Source: JAXMDT01 sp046348685
GTDB lineage: Bacteria; Pseudomonadota; Alphaproteobacteria; Rickettsiales; UBA998
Assembly: GCA_046348685.1 (NCBI GenBank)
Contig: JAXMDT010000011.1
Location: 1 to 64,000, forward strand
Length of the DNA stretch: 64,000 nucleotides
Direction: 5' to 3'
The notes beneath the pieces were generated by a model that searched no databases, was not told the DNA's origin, and worked only from the letters and a program-made list of their open reading frames with translations. Made by a program: the position numbers and the translations under genes. This document shows, piece by piece, positions 1 to 8,761 of this stretch; the stretch's first letter is position 1, and every line of letters begins with the position of its first letter.

Positions 1-373
1 TTCCGATCACATGACGGGCGCACCAGACCGCATGTCCCAGGCCCAATGGTTCCTGCTGGCGAATGAATATAATGTTTCCGGGATCGGGCAGCCAGTTTTT
101 GGTTAAGGCTAACTCTTTGTTTTTATTAGCCTCGCTAAGAATGGATTGCAGTTCATAAGAATGGTCGAAATGATTATTCAAAACATTTTTGTTGCGGCCA
201 GTTATAAAGATAAACTGCTCGATTCCAGCCGCCCGCGCTTCTTCGAAAGCATGATGTATCAGAGGTTTATCGACTACGGGGAGCATTTCCTTCGGCATGG
301 CTTTGGTGGCGGGCAGAAACCGCGTACCGAGGCCGCCGACAGGGAATACAATCTTTCTAATTTTTTGAGTCAT
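1..373 (-). CDS. galU: UTP-glucose-1-phosphate uridylyltransferase, 3' part cut by window edge
   Basis: Reads leftward from the ATG at 373 and runs off the window start, so only the first 124 residues are present. GalU joins UTP and glucose-1-phosphate to make UDP-glucose for cell-envelope sugars. The N-terminus holds the nucleotidyltransferase signature VFPVGGLGTRFLPATKAMPK (G-rich loop plus catalytic Arg/Lys), followed by EMLPVVDKPLI and, near the edge, EPLGLGHAVWCAR, all typical of bacterial GalU. It is divergent from rpmG. Recognition is firm; the C-terminal two thirds cannot be checked here. Confidence 0.93.
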   Translation of the reverse strand, partial: MTQKIRKIVFPVGGLGTRFLPATKAMPKEMLPVVDKPLIHHAFEEARAAGIEQFIFITGRNKNVLNNHFDHSYELQSILSEANKNKELALTKNWLPDPGNIIFIRQQEPLGLGHAVWCARHVIG

Positions 374-427
374 GATATGGCTAAATAGGGAGCGAACAGG
401 GCATTTGTCAAAGACTTTGAGAAAGTC

Positions 428-455
428 TTGACTTTACTCACTTCCCATGTAGATT
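428..455 (+). promoter_or_regulatory. Likely sigma-70 type promoter of rpmG
   Basis: TTGACT at 428-433 and TAGATT at 450-455 are 16 bp apart, about 30 bp before the rpmG ATG. This lies in the divergent galU-rpmG gap. It is the best promoter-like match there, but it has not been tested. Confidence 0.45.
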
Positions 456-485
456 GTCGGCTCTTTTTTAACGGAGGGGTCCGTC

Positions 486-656
486 ATGGCCAAGAAGAAT
501 ATCATTTTAGTTAAACTGGTTAGCACCGCAGGTACCGGTTTTTACTATGTCAAAAAACGCAATCCGCGCAAACTGACGGAAAAGCTGGCATTCAAGAAAT
601 ATGATCCGGTCGTGCGCAAGCACGTCGATTTCAAAGAAGAGAAGCTGAAATCGTAA
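486..656 (+). CDS. rpmG: 50S ribosomal protein L33
   Basis: A 56-residue basic protein starting MAKKNIILVKLVSTAGTGFY and ending with a Lys-rich tail, the length and pattern of alphaproteobacterial L33 (a cysteine-free form, so it needs no zinc). It is a structural protein of the large ribosomal subunit near the E site. Start at 486 is preceded by an AACGGAGG-like Shine-Dalgarno. The stop codon at 654-656 is one base from the yajC ATG, so the two genes are probably co-transcribed. Such short genes are easily missed by ORF length cut-offs. Confidence 0.93.
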   Translation: MAKKNIILVKLVSTAGTGFYYVKKRNPRKLTEKLAFKKYDPVVRKHVDFKEEKLKS

Positions 657-657
657 T

Positions 658-1077
658 ATGCTGATTTCGTCTGCCTTCGCTCAGGATGCAACAGGCGCTG
701 CTGCCATGGGTGGCCAAAACCCGGGGCAGGGCATTCTCATGCTGTTGCTCATTTTCTGCATTTTCTACTTTCTCCTGATTCGTCCTCAAAGCCAGCGTGC
801 CAAAACGCATCGTCAGATGGTGAAGGATTTGAAGCGCGGTGATGAAGTCGTCACCAGCGGCGGCATCATCGGTAAAATCAGCAAAGTGGATTCAGACGAT
901 GTGATAAGCGTCGAGATTGCTGAAGGCATCACGGTTCAGGTTGCACGTTTCATGATCGCTGAAGTGAAAAACAAAAAAGACGAGCCGACTGCGGCGAATG
1001 ACAGCGTGCCGTCTAAAAAATCCGCCAAGGCAAAAAAGGCAGATGCTGAGTCCAAAAACATCGCCAACGACAACTGA
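658..1077 (+). CDS. yajC: Preprotein translocase subunit YajC
   Basis: 139 residues with a single membrane segment at about 25-41, followed by IRPQSQRAKTHRQMVKDL and the GDEVVTSGGIIGKI stretch that define YajC. The Lys-rich C-terminal tail (about 100-139) is low complexity. YajC is the small accessory subunit of the SecDF complex in the inner membrane. It lies one base after rpmG and 71 bp before secD, the usual yajC-secD order. Confidence 0.95.
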   Translation: MLISSAFAQDATGAAAMGGQNPGQGILMLLLIFCIFYFLLIRPQSQRAKTHRQMVKDLKRGDEVVTSGGIIGKISKVDSDDVISVEIAEGITVQVARFMIAEVKNKKDEPTAANDSVPSKKSAKAKKADAESKNIANDN

Positions 1078-1148
1078 TCGTAAGATTAGTATTTTCTTTC
1101 CTGATGTTTTCGCCTATTCACATGTGAATTCTTTTTGATCAGGCGCCT

Positions 1149-2735
1149 ATGCTTAATTTCCCGCTTTGGAAAAAAATCCTCGTTTGCTTCGTTATTGCGC
1201 TTTTCACCTGGTGGGCTGTTCCGAACATTCTTTCCGCCGACATGCGCGCCAGAATTCCGGAATGGGCAGGTGGTAAAACGGTCAATCTAGGCCTCGACCT
1301 GCGTGGCGGCTCACATCTGTTGCTCGAGGTGGATACAAGAGCATACCTGAAAGAGAGAATTCAAAACCTGCGCGGTGATCTGCGCGCGCGCTTGCTCCGT
1401 GAAAAAATCGGTTACAGCAATATCCGCGTCGCAAATGATGGCGTGAAAGTAACGCTCCGTCCGGAAACGTTCGGGGATAAAAACATCCGCACGCTTCTAT
1501 CTGGTATATCGGATGGGGTAACCGTCGATATGGACGACAATGAGGCTACAGTTAGCTACTCCAAGGAGGCGCTACGCCAGAAAAAGTTGCAATTGATTGA
1601 GCAATCGATTGAAATTGTTAATCGCCGCGTTAACGAAAGCGGTACCAAAGAACCGATCATCCAGCGTCAGGGAGATGACCAAATCGTTCTTCAGGTGCCC
1701 GGCTTGAGCGATCCGTCCCAACTTAAGCGCATTCTTGGTAAAACCGCTAACATGACGTTTCACTTGGTGAATCCCAATGTGAGTCTGGAAGATATCGCCA
1801 AGGGCAATGTTCCCTTCGGAACGCGCATTCTGCCCGGGGATGATAGTGACAGTGCCCGCACGCATCAGGGCGATATGCGCCGTTATCCGGTCTACAGTAA
1901 AATCGAGCTTTCCGGTGAAATGTTGACCAATGCGTCGGCTACCTTCGATCAGGGTCAGCCCGTTGTCAGTTTCAGTTTTAATAGCGAAGGCGCAAAGCGT
2001 TTTGCCGATATTACGACGAAAAACGTTGGCCGTCCGTTCGCCGTTGTTCTTGACGATAAGGTGATTACCGCGCCCAATATCCGTTCGCCGATTCTGGGCG
2101 GTAACGGCATCATCACAGGTAATTTCAATGTGCAGTCCGCCAATGAACTGGCAATGCTGCTGCGCGCCGGAGCGCTTCCAGCCCCGCTGAAAATCGTGGA
2201 AGAACGTTCGGTTGGTCCAAGTCTTGGCCTTGACTCAATCGAAGCGGGGAAAAAAGCATCCATCATCGCTGTCATTGTCGTCATGTTGTTCATGATGATT
2301 TCCTATGGGCTGTTTGGCATTTTCGCCAATATCGCTCTGGGCGTGAATATTGTCATCATCATGGGAGCTCTTTCATTCCTGCAGGCGACGCTTACGTTGC
2401 CCGGCATCGCCGGTATTGTGCTTACGCTCGGGATGGCAGTCGATGCCAACGTACTTATTTACGAACGTATCCGCGAAGAAATTGATCGCGGCCGCTCGGC
2501 AGTATCCGCAGTGGAAAGTGGATTCCGATTCGCGTTCGGGACGATTGTCGATTCCAACATCACGACGTTGATCGCTGCGTTTTTGCTTTATATTTTTGGC
2601 ACCGGCACCATCAAAGGATTCGCTGTGACGCTCACAATCGGAATTCTTGCTTCTATGTTTACCGCTATTTTACTCACGCGCTTGATAGTAGCGTGGTACA
2701 TCAGGAAATATCGTCCGAAAACGATTCCGATCTAG
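1149..2735 (+). CDS. secD: Protein translocase subunit SecD
   Basis: 528 residues. TM1 is at about 10-28, then the LGLDLRGGSHLLLEVD motif (48-63) marks the start of the large periplasmic P1 domain. The C-terminal membrane block (about 355-520) contains GMAVDANVLIYERIREE, the conserved SecD/RND TM4 signature with the proton-relay Asp. SecD uses the proton gradient to pull exported proteins across the membrane, normally with SecF. Length is normal for a lone SecD, so SecF is not fused to it. The following gene starts 6 bp later and is not secF. Confidence 0.97.
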   Translation: MLNFPLWKKILVCFVIALFTWWAVPNILSADMRARIPEWAGGKTVNLGLDLRGGSHLLLEVDTRAYLKERIQNLRGDLRARLLREKIGYSNIRVANDGVKVTLRPETFGDKNIRTLLSGISDGVTVDMDDNEATVSYSKEALRQKKLQLIEQSIEIVNRRVNESGTKEPIIQRQGDDQIVLQVPGLSDPSQLKRILGKTANMTFHLVNPNVSLEDIAKGNVPFGTRILPGDDSDSARTHQGDMRRYPVYSKIELSGEMLTNASATFDQGQPVVSFSFNSEGAKRFADITTKNVGRPFAVVLDDKVITAPNIRSPILGGNGIITGNFNVQSANELAMLLRAGALPAPLKIVEERSVGPSLGLDSIEAGKKASIIAVIVVMLFMMISYGLFGIFANIALGVNIVIIMGALSFLQATLTLPGIAGIVLTLGMAVDANVLIYERIREEIDRGRSAVSAVESGFRFAFGTIVDSNITTLIAAFLLYIFGTGTIKGFAVTLTIGILASMFTAILLTRLIVAWYIRKYRPKTIPI

Positions 2736-2741
2736 CCTGTC

Positions 2742-3119
2742 ATGGAAATAACGCCGGTTTTAGAGTCTGCCGCCCAGCTTATTGAAGCGTACGGCAACGG
2801 TGGGTTTACGATTGCGGGCAAACGTTATGACGGCGCGGTTATGGTCTTTGCCGAACATACGGAATTACTTGAAGTTACTTTGGTGGAAAACCTAACGGTA
2901 AAAAATCTGGAAGCATTGACGACATCCGTCCCCAAGGTGGAATTTTTGCTTGTTGGCACGGGAAAGTTATTTGTACCGATTCCCTCGCACCTAAAGCAAT
3001 TTTTGCGGCAGCATCAGATTAGCAGCGATGCAATGGATACCGGCGCAGCATGCCGTACGTTTAATATTTTGCTGGCTGAAGCACGCCGCGTCGCGGCTAT
3101 TCTTTTTCCGGTTGTTTAA
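2742..3119 (+). CDS. Mth938-like (NDUFAF3/DUF498 family) protein
   Basis: 125 residues matching the Mth938-like domain: a GGFTIAGKRYDGAVMVF opening, a central LLVGTG motif (PKVEFLLVGTGKLF) and a MDTGAACRTFNILLAEARRVAAIL C-terminal pattern. The mitochondrial relative NDUFAF3 assists complex I assembly; the bacterial role is not settled. In many alphaproteobacteria it sits directly after secDF, and here it follows secD by 6 bp, which supports the identity and a shared operon. The missing secF makes the context unusual. Confidence 0.85.
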   Translation: MEITPVLESAAQLIEAYGNGGFTIAGKRYDGAVMVFAEHTELLEVTLVENLTVKNLEALTTSVPKVEFLLVGTGKLFVPIPSHLKQFLRQHQISSDAMDTGAACRTFNILLAEARRVAAILFPVV

Positions 3120-3223
3120 AAAAACTCCCTTCCGGGGAGAATGGCTCTCATTTTATAACGAAAATATAGAATGGATATCGTGTCTTTGAGGCACGCTTCC
3201 TTACGCTCACCCAAGGATAATCT

Positions 3224-4432
3224 ATGCTTCAATCTTCTTCCCGCACTCTGTTCGGCCGTCTGTTTGCACGCGGCGATACGCAGCAAAAAATGATGCCTTA
3301 TTGGTACGGTTCACTCCGGGCTTACGTCACGCCTGTGGGTAAACCGGCCTGGAGTGCGCGTACCTATACAAAGTTTGCCGATGAAGCCTACCGTCGCAAT
3401 GTCGTAGCGCATCGCGCCATCAACCTGATCGCGCGCGGCGCCGCCAGCGTGCCTCTGCTGGTTTTTACACGCAGCGCTAAAGGCGAACGCATTGAGCTCG
3501 GCGCGCATCCGGTAAAATCCCTCATTGAATCGCCAAGTCCGGTGATGAATCAGGCGGGCTTTTTCGAAGCGCTGTATACGTATAAGCTGCTTTCCGGAAA
3601 TGCCTATGTGCAGGCTATCGGCCCGGTTGGTGAATCGCCGCAGGAACTTTATTTGCTACGCCCGGACCGTATGCAGGTGATTGCGGGCAAGGGCGGTATT
3701 CCGCTCGGCTACCGCTATACGGTCGGCGAGGCGCATACCGATTTTTCAGTGGATCGTATCACCGGTTTTTCGTCTATCCTGCATCTCAAGGAATTTCATC
3801 CGACCGATGATTGGTATGGGCTCTCTTCGGTGGAACCGGCGGCCTACAGCATCGATCAGCATAATCAAGCATCGGCATGGAATCAGTCGCTGCTGCAAAA
3901 TGGTGCGCGTCCCAGTGGTGCGCTTGTTGTCAGGGGAGGGGAAGGCGGCGGTAATCTTTCCGAGGAACAATATTGGCGGCTTAAAAACCAAATTTCGGAA
4001 GAATTTTCCGGCTCCGAAAATGCAGGCAAGCCTATCCTACTGGAGGGCGGATTGGATTGGAAGGAAATGAGCCTTTCACCGAAAGATATGGATTTCATGG
4101 AAGCGAAGCATTCTGCCGCGCGCGATATCGCGCTGGCCTTCGGCGTGCCGCCTCAACTTCTCGGTATTCCGGGCGACAACACCTATTCCAATCTTAGTGA
4201 GGCGCGTCTTGCGTTGTGGGAACAAACCATCTTGCCACTGGTTGATGGAACGCTGGGCGCACTGTCCTCATGGCTGTCGCGTTATTATGGCGAACGTATC
4301 TTTCTGGAAAGCGATACGGACGCGATCAGCGCTTTGGCACCGCGGCGCGACGGTATTTGGGAACGTGTAAAAGATGCAGCATTTCTCAGCGATGAAGAAA
4401 AACGCGCGGCGGTCGGTTATGGAAAGCGGTAG
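3224..4432 (+). CDS. HK97-family phage portal protein (GTA gp3-like)
   Basis: 402 residues. N-terminal region with YRRNVVAHRAINLIARGAAS, then LLSGNAYVQAIGPVG, a PKDMDFMEAKHSAARDIALAFGVPP segment and GDNTYSNLSEARLALWEQTI, the hallmarks of HK97-type portals such as gp3 of the Rhodobacter gene transfer agent. The portal forms the dodecameric ring through which DNA enters the head. The next gene is a prohead protease, the expected order. No large terminase gene lies upstream; the preceding gene is Mth938-like. It is intact, so it is either a live GTA/prophage part or a recently isolated remnant. Confidence 0.93.
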   Translation: MLQSSSRTLFGRLFARGDTQQKMMPYWYGSLRAYVTPVGKPAWSARTYTKFADEAYRRNVVAHRAINLIARGAASVPLLVFTRSAKGERIELGAHPVKSLIESPSPVMNQAGFFEALYTYKLLSGNAYVQAIGPVGESPQELYLLRPDRMQVIAGKGGIPLGYRYTVGEAHTDFSVDRITGFSSILHLKEFHPTDDWYGLSSVEPAAYSIDQHNQASAWNQSLLQNGARPSGALVVRGGEGGGNLSEEQYWRLKNQISEEFSGSENAGKPILLEGGLDWKEMSLSPKDMDFMEAKHSAARDIALAFGVPPQLLGIPGDNTYSNLSEARLALWEQTILPLVDGTLGALSSWLSRYYGERIFLESDTDAISALAPRRDGIWERVKDAAFLSDEEKRAAVGYGKR

Positions 4433-4436
4433 TCCC

Positions 4437-5036
4437 ATGAACAGCTTCTATGAAACCAAAGTTTCTCCTGCGATGCGGGAGAGCAAGCACCTGGATTTCC
4501 AGTGGGCACTCAAGTCAATTGATGAATCGGGCGTCTTCGCCGGTTATGCCAGCGTGTTTTCCATCGTTGACGATCAGCATGACATGATCCTGCCGGGCGC
4601 TTTTACGGAAACGCTCCTGCGTCCGGTCAGCGCCATCAAGCTGCTTTGGCAGCATGACATTAAGGAGCCAATCGGCCAGATTGAAGAATTGCGCGAGGAT
4701 GAAAACGGCCTTTATATCAAAGGGCGTCTACTGCTCGATATTTCGCGTGCGCGCGAAGCGTATACACTTCTGAGGCAGGGCGTGCTTTCAGGCTTAAGCA
4801 TTGGCTACTCGCCGCTGCGTTATGATTACGATCCGGTGAGCAATGTCCGCTTGCTGAAGCAGGTGGATTTATGGGAAATCAGCCTGGTGACGTTTCCGGC
4901 AAATACAGCCGCCCGCATTACGGTCGTAAAGTATAATGATGAAGATGAGCGCGCATGGGCAGAAGCCGTTCGCACCGGTCAGGCGATTGCCTTATTCGAA
5001 ACATTTGAAAAAGCGGAAGCGGTATTGCTTAGTTAA
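4437..5036 (+). CDS. HK97-family prohead protease
   Basis: About 199 residues. Recognisable catalytic signatures of the U35/S78 prohead protease: LLWQHDIKEPIGQI (His), VLSGLSIGY (Ser) and DLWEISLVTFPANTAARI (Glu and the conserved VTFPAN). It trims the capsid delta domain during head maturation. The start is uncertain: ATGs at 4374 and 4419 are in frame and overlap the portal gene; 4437, four bases after the portal stop, begins MNSFYETKV and is chosen as the least overlapping. Its 3' end overlaps the convergent unknown gene by 8 bp. Confidence 0.9.
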   Translation: MNSFYETKVSPAMRESKHLDFQWALKSIDESGVFAGYASVFSIVDDQHDMILPGAFTETLLRPVSAIKLLWQHDIKEPIGQIEELREDENGLYIKGRLLLDISRAREAYTLLRQGVLSGLSIGYSPLRYDYDPVSNVRLLKQVDLWEISLVTFPANTAARITVVKYNDEDERAWAEAVRTGQAIALFETFEKAEAVLLS

Positions 5037-5505
5037 GCTTGCCGACTTCGAAAGACCCTTTCGAAACGGCGGAATTGGTCATAATACGCGGCGAAGGAAC
5101 ATGCGCGCTCATGATCGAATGAATGAAATTGTCCGTGTCCGGCTGGAATGCATTGGCCAGAAGCTGGCGCGTTGCGGTACCGGTATTCAGCGCGGCGCCT
5201 TGCAGGGCTTGCGAAAGGCTGAGCGCCTGCAGGCTTTGCTGAACGAGCTGTTCGGCGGCCTTCATTTTCTCGCGTGGAGCCAGTTTTGCAAAGTTTGAGT
5301 TGGCATTGGCGCGCTCAAGGGCGCGAGCCACATTATCGACAACCATAAGGTGGTGGGATGATTCCTGGCGGCTGAGAGTCGGATCATAGCCGGCGATACG
5401 GATGAAGGCTTGCTGCGCCATATGCAGATGTTCGGTACCCATTGGCATGACAGCCACATAAGAGAGCTGGCTATGAATGGATGTGAAGCGTCCGGTCGGC
5501 TGCAT
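5029..5505 (-). CDS. Unknown protein encoded against the head-gene cluster
   Basis: 158 residues, not recognised. The ATG at 5505 has a GGGAG Shine-Dalgarno 5 bases before it; an upstream in-frame TTG at 5517 is less likely. The protein is soluble, rich in Ala, Gln, Asn and Leu, with a helical middle (APREKMKAAEQLVQQSLQAL) and no signal peptide or membrane segment. It lies between the protease and capsid genes on the opposite strand, overlapping the protease stop by 8 bp. Composition resembles the surroundings. Rod- or flagellar-export-like helical proteins were considered (for example FlgJ/RodJ-like) but no signature is clear. Confidence 0.6.
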   Translation of the reverse strand: MQPTGRFTSIHSQLSYVAVMPMGTEHLHMAQQAFIRIAGYDPTLSRQESSHHLMVVDNVARALERANANSNFAKLAPREKMKAAEQLVQQSLQALSLSQALQGAALNTGTATRQLLANAFQPDTDNFIHSIMSAHVPSPRIMTNSAVSKGSFEVGKLN

Positions 5506-5728
5506 AAAGTCTCCCAAGCGTTAATTAATCATTAAGGATGTTTGGTATAGCATGTGAAGTTTTTTTGTACAGAAGCATATCTTGCATCTTAAACCGTAGG
5601 CGCCGCCTGAAGAAATGACAGTTTTAAGACGATTTCACAAATATTAAATGTGATTAATGGACGGGATTTACGATTCCGGCCACTAGCCACATTATTTTGC
5701 TAGGTCACCATTCACTAAGGAGGAGTCA

Positions 5729-6919
5729 ATGACTATTGCCGAGATTAATAATCGCGTCGGCACTCTCGGTCAGGCATGGGAACAGTTCAAAAGCGTGAAC
5801 GAAAGCCGCCTGAGCGAGATTGAAAAGAAGGGGCATGCCGATCCGCTCTATATGGAGCATCTGGCACGCATCAACCAATCGCTCGATCATAACAAGCATC
5901 GCGTGGATAGACTGGAAACGGCGATTAGCCGCCCGGCCCTTGGCGGCACGAAACAGAATCAGGAATTTGAAAGCGAATATAAACGCGCATTCAGAACCTA
6001 TCTTAGAAAAGGCCTCGATGCCGGTCTGGAAGCGGCGCAAACGAAATCGCTTTCCGTCGGAACGGATTCCGATGGCGGTTATCTGGTGCCGGAAAATATT
6101 TCGGAAACCATCGTGCGTATCGTCAATGAATCAAGTCCGATGCGTGCACTGGCTCGCGTGGAAACCATTTCCACCGATTCGCTGGATGTCATTGAAGACG
6201 CCAACGAATTCGGCGCAAGCTGGACCACGGAAACCGGCACGGTAAGCGAAACAAGTACGCCATCGCTTGGCAAGCATAACATTCCAGTCTACGAAATGTA
6301 CGCACAGCCGAAAGCAACGCAGAAATTGCTCGATGATGCTGCTATCGACGTAGAGCAATGGGTTGCCGAAAAAGTAGCCGATAAATTCTCTCGCCTGGAA
6401 GCTACCGCCTTCGTCAGCGGCAACGGCACCTCGCAGCCAAAAGGCATTTTGAGCTACACTGCCGGCACCAGCTGGGGACAGATCGAACAGGTCAATTCCG
6501 GCACCTCGGCGCAAGTGACGGCAGATAGTCTTTTCAAGCTCTACTATAAATTGAAAGACAGCTATGCCCGCCGCGCGACATTCCTGATGAACCGCTCGAC
6601 CGTTCAAGCCGTACGTTTGCTGAAAGAAGCGACCACCAACCAGTATCTGTGGCAGCCAGGCCTCGCCGCGGGTACGCCGGATACGCTGCTGGGTATTCCG
6701 GTCGCCGAGGCATCGGATATGCCGGTGGCAGCGGCAAACTCCCTTTCAGTTGCTGTAGCGGATTTCAAATCGGCGTATTTGATCGTTGATCGGATCGGAT
6801 TCCGCATCCTGCGTGATCCTTTTACGGAAAAGCCATTTGTAAAATTTTACACGACGCATCGCGTTGGCGGTGAAGTCGTCAACTATGACGCTATTAAGTT
6901 GCTGAAATTAGCCCCTTAA
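5729..6919 (+). CDS. HK97-family phage major capsid protein (GTA gp5-like)
   Basis: 396 residues with a strong AAGGAGGAG ribosome site just upstream. The first ~105 residues are charged and helical, as in the delta (scaffold) domain removed by the protease; then SDGGYLVPENISETIV, RVETISTDSLDVIED, ATAFVSGNGTSQPKGIL and the C-terminal DFKSAYLIVDRIGFRILRDP follow the HK97 capsid pattern used by alphaproteobacterial gene transfer agents. It forms the icosahedral shell. It is followed by a strong terminator, so it is probably transcribed separately from the downstream genes. Confidence 0.94.
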   Translation: MTIAEINNRVGTLGQAWEQFKSVNESRLSEIEKKGHADPLYMEHLARINQSLDHNKHRVDRLETAISRPALGGTKQNQEFESEYKRAFRTYLRKGLDAGLEAAQTKSLSVGTDSDGGYLVPENISETIVRIVNESSPMRALARVETISTDSLDVIEDANEFGASWTTETGTVSETSTPSLGKHNIPVYEMYAQPKATQKLLDDAAIDVEQWVAEKVADKFSRLEATAFVSGNGTSQPKGILSYTAGTSWGQIEQVNSGTSAQVTADSLFKLYYKLKDSYARRATFLMNRSTVQAVRLLKEATTNQYLWQPGLAAGTPDTLLGIPVAEASDMPVAAANSLSVAVADFKSAYLIVDRIGFRILRDPFTEKPFVKFYTTHRVGGEVVNYDAIKLLKLAP

Positions 6920-6928
6920 TCTGCCTTG

Positions 6929-6960
6929 CCCCTCCCGTTTTAAAGCGGGAGGGGATTTTT
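6929..6960 (+). terminator. Rho-independent terminator after the capsid gene
   Basis: Perfect 9-bp stem CCCCTCCCG / CGGGAGGGG with an 8-base loop, followed by ATTTTTAT. It lies just after the capsid stop codon. Confidence 0.85.
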
Positions 6961-7068
6961 ATAACACCGGTATAAAAATAGCCTATTCACAGGGCAAAAA
7001 GGTTGGATCGGTTGATTTTGCGCTTAAAGTCGGTTACCTTGATATTCCATTGAATATTAAGGATGACC

Positions 7069-7437
7069 GTGAGCAAACTGACCCATTCTGAACAAATTAT
7101 CGCTGAAAAGACGGTCTTTGTCCTGCTCGTGCGTGGCGAGAGCCCGGATAAAAAGCCCATTTACGCCTATGTGGCGGTTCGCGCCGATAAGCTCGAAGAA
7201 TTCATGGAAGCTCAGAAAACCGGTATGTTTTACCCTGAGGATTATGGGGTAATTATTGAATCCGGTGAGGGTGAGCCGGCCCCTGAAGTGCGTGAGAAAA
7301 TGGAAAAAGAATACGGGTTCAACCATCAGTTGATGGTGGATATTCCGGACGAAAAAGGCGCAAGCGGCCTGACCCAGGCAGCGGCGCGGATACAATCCGA
7401 GGCCATCAGGGACTCAAAAGACGATACCAAGCACTAA
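7069..7437 (+). CDS. Unknown small protein in the head-gene cluster
   Basis: 122 residues, not recognised. An ATG at 7063 is in frame, but AAGGA at 7059-7063 would overlap it, while the GTG at 7069 sits 5 bases after AAGGA; the GTG is preferred. The protein mixes beta-like segments (KTVFVLLVRGES, PIYAYVAVRADKLEEF, YGVIIESGEGEP) with a charged C-terminus and has no signal peptide or membrane segment. It lies between capsid and connector genes, where GTAs normally have nothing. A small regulatory or chaperone-like role would be a guess. Confidence 0.6.
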   Translation: MSKLTHSEQIIAEKTVFVLLVRGESPDKKPIYAYVAVRADKLEEFMEAQKTGMFYPEDYGVIIESGEGEPAPEVREKMEKEYGFNHQLMVDIPDEKGASGLTQAAARIQSEAIRDSKDDTKH

Positions 7438-7524
7438 TTTCACAGAACCGTCATACACGTAAGGTATTGAATGCTTTAAAATCATGGTGGGATAGTATGT
7501 ATCCCGTGAAAGGATTGATAAAGC

Positions 7525-8184
7525 GTGTCGCTGCCTAACCTGAGCAATCATCAGAAAGCCGGACGGATCTTCATGGCAAGATCCGCTTCTGAGCTTGCCG
7601 GGTTTAGTATTTTTTTTGGATGCACGGCTTTCACCGAAAAATTGTTCCCGCAGGAGCTGAAGTCATTAAAAGGTTTTCTGGCGCGCACCTTTACGTCGCA
7701 TTACATCAAGGAATGCGACTGGATTGCCGATAAACTAAAAGCTTTCGAAGGCGCGGAGAAAGCGCAGGCACGCAAGACAATGACGCCGGAAGAAAAAGCG
7801 AGTTATTATGCCGATTATCTCGTCGATTACGGAATCAAGGTGCCCGTGAGCTGGCTGGGATTATTGAAAGTTCAAAGCAGCCTTTTAAAAAGAGCAGGCT
7901 TGCCGGAATTGTCTCATCAGGAAAATGTGATGGCGATTATTACCGATGAAGTGCCTAAATTCGGTTCAGTGCTTTTTTTCAATGGCGTCATCCCGGACAA
8001 GATCGACCAATACCGCCACAGCATCGCAAACATCCTGCAAAGCAGTACGGGCATGTCGAGGAAACATGCCGATACCTATGCTGCTGATATGCTGAATATC
8101 GGTGTTCCCAACGCGCTTGGGGTAGGTACTTCCGGTGCGTATCTCTGCTATCAGCTGATGCGCGGTAAAAGCGTTACCGTTTAA
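7525..8184 (+). CDS. Unknown protein in the head-gene cluster
   Basis: 219 residues from a GTG start preceded by AAAGGATTG. Not recognised. It is largely helical with moderately hydrophobic stretches (ELAGFSIFFGCTAFTEKLF at 24-42; SVLFFNGVIPDKI at about 148-160; a Gly-rich NALGVGTSGAYLCYQLM near the end). No classical signal peptide. It lies 33 bp upstream of the connector gene, which has its own AGGAG site, so it may share a transcript with the connector-adaptor-DUF3168 set. Confidence 0.6.
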   Translation: MSLPNLSNHQKAGRIFMARSASELAGFSIFFGCTAFTEKLFPQELKSLKGFLARTFTSHYIKECDWIADKLKAFEGAEKAQARKTMTPEEKASYYADYLVDYGIKVPVSWLGLLKVQSSLLKRAGLPELSHQENVMAIITDEVPKFGSVLFFNGVIPDKIDQYRHSIANILQSSTGMSRKHADTYAADMLNIGVPNALGVGTSGAYLCYQLMRGKSVTV

Positions 8185-8217
8185 TAATTCAATATTCATT
8201 TATTTTAGGAGACTGCG

Positions 8218-8760
8218 ATGGCATATGTACCATCACGGCGGCTGGAACGCGTTGTTCTGCCCGCCACCGAGCCGCTTACCCTTGCGGAAGCAAAGCTTTA
8301 CCTGCGCGTTGACGGCAGCAGCGAGGATACGCTGATCACGCAGCTGATTACCGCAGCGCGCGAGACGGCGGAAGCGTATCTCCGCCGTTCCCTTATTACG
8401 CAGCAATGGAAGCTGACCTATGAGGAATATTTCCCTCAGCGAACCTATCTCTCGATGGGGCCGGTGACGTCCATCGTCCGCGTCAGTAAAAAAACCAAAG
8501 CGGGCGCGGTGACCGATGTTAGCACGGCAGCTTATTATCTGGGTGTTCCGGATCAGCTGGTGCTCACCGAAGTCGTCGCAGAAAATACAGTAGAAGTTGT
8601 ATACGGGGCAGGGTACGGCACTTCATCTGACGTGCCGCAAGCCATTCGCCAGGGAATGCTCGCGCACATTGCCGCCATGTATGATGGGCGCTCGGAAGCA
8701 ACGGCATTGCCGGAAAGTTCAAAAGCGCTTTACCAACCTTACCGCGGAACGGGGCTTTGA
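8218..8760 (+). CDS. Phage head-tail connector protein (gp6-like)
   Basis: 180 residues. The opening EPLTLAEAKLYLRVDGSSEDTLI and the following LITAARETAEAYLRRSLITQQWKLTYEEY are the signature of HK97 gp6 / phiE125 gp8 connector proteins, the first ring that attaches below the portal. A good TTTAGGAGAC ribosome site precedes the ATG. It is 1 base from the next gene, so the two are translated together. In the Rhodobacter GTA the equivalent is g6. Confidence 0.9.
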   Translation: MAYVPSRRLERVVLPATEPLTLAEAKLYLRVDGSSEDTLITQLITAARETAEAYLRRSLITQQWKLTYEEYFPQRTYLSMGPVTSIVRVSKKTKAGAVTDVSTAAYYLGVPDQLVLTEVVAENTVEVVYGAGYGTSSDVPQAIRQGMLAHIAAMYDGRSEATALPESSKALYQPYRGTGL

Positions 8761-8761
8761 T

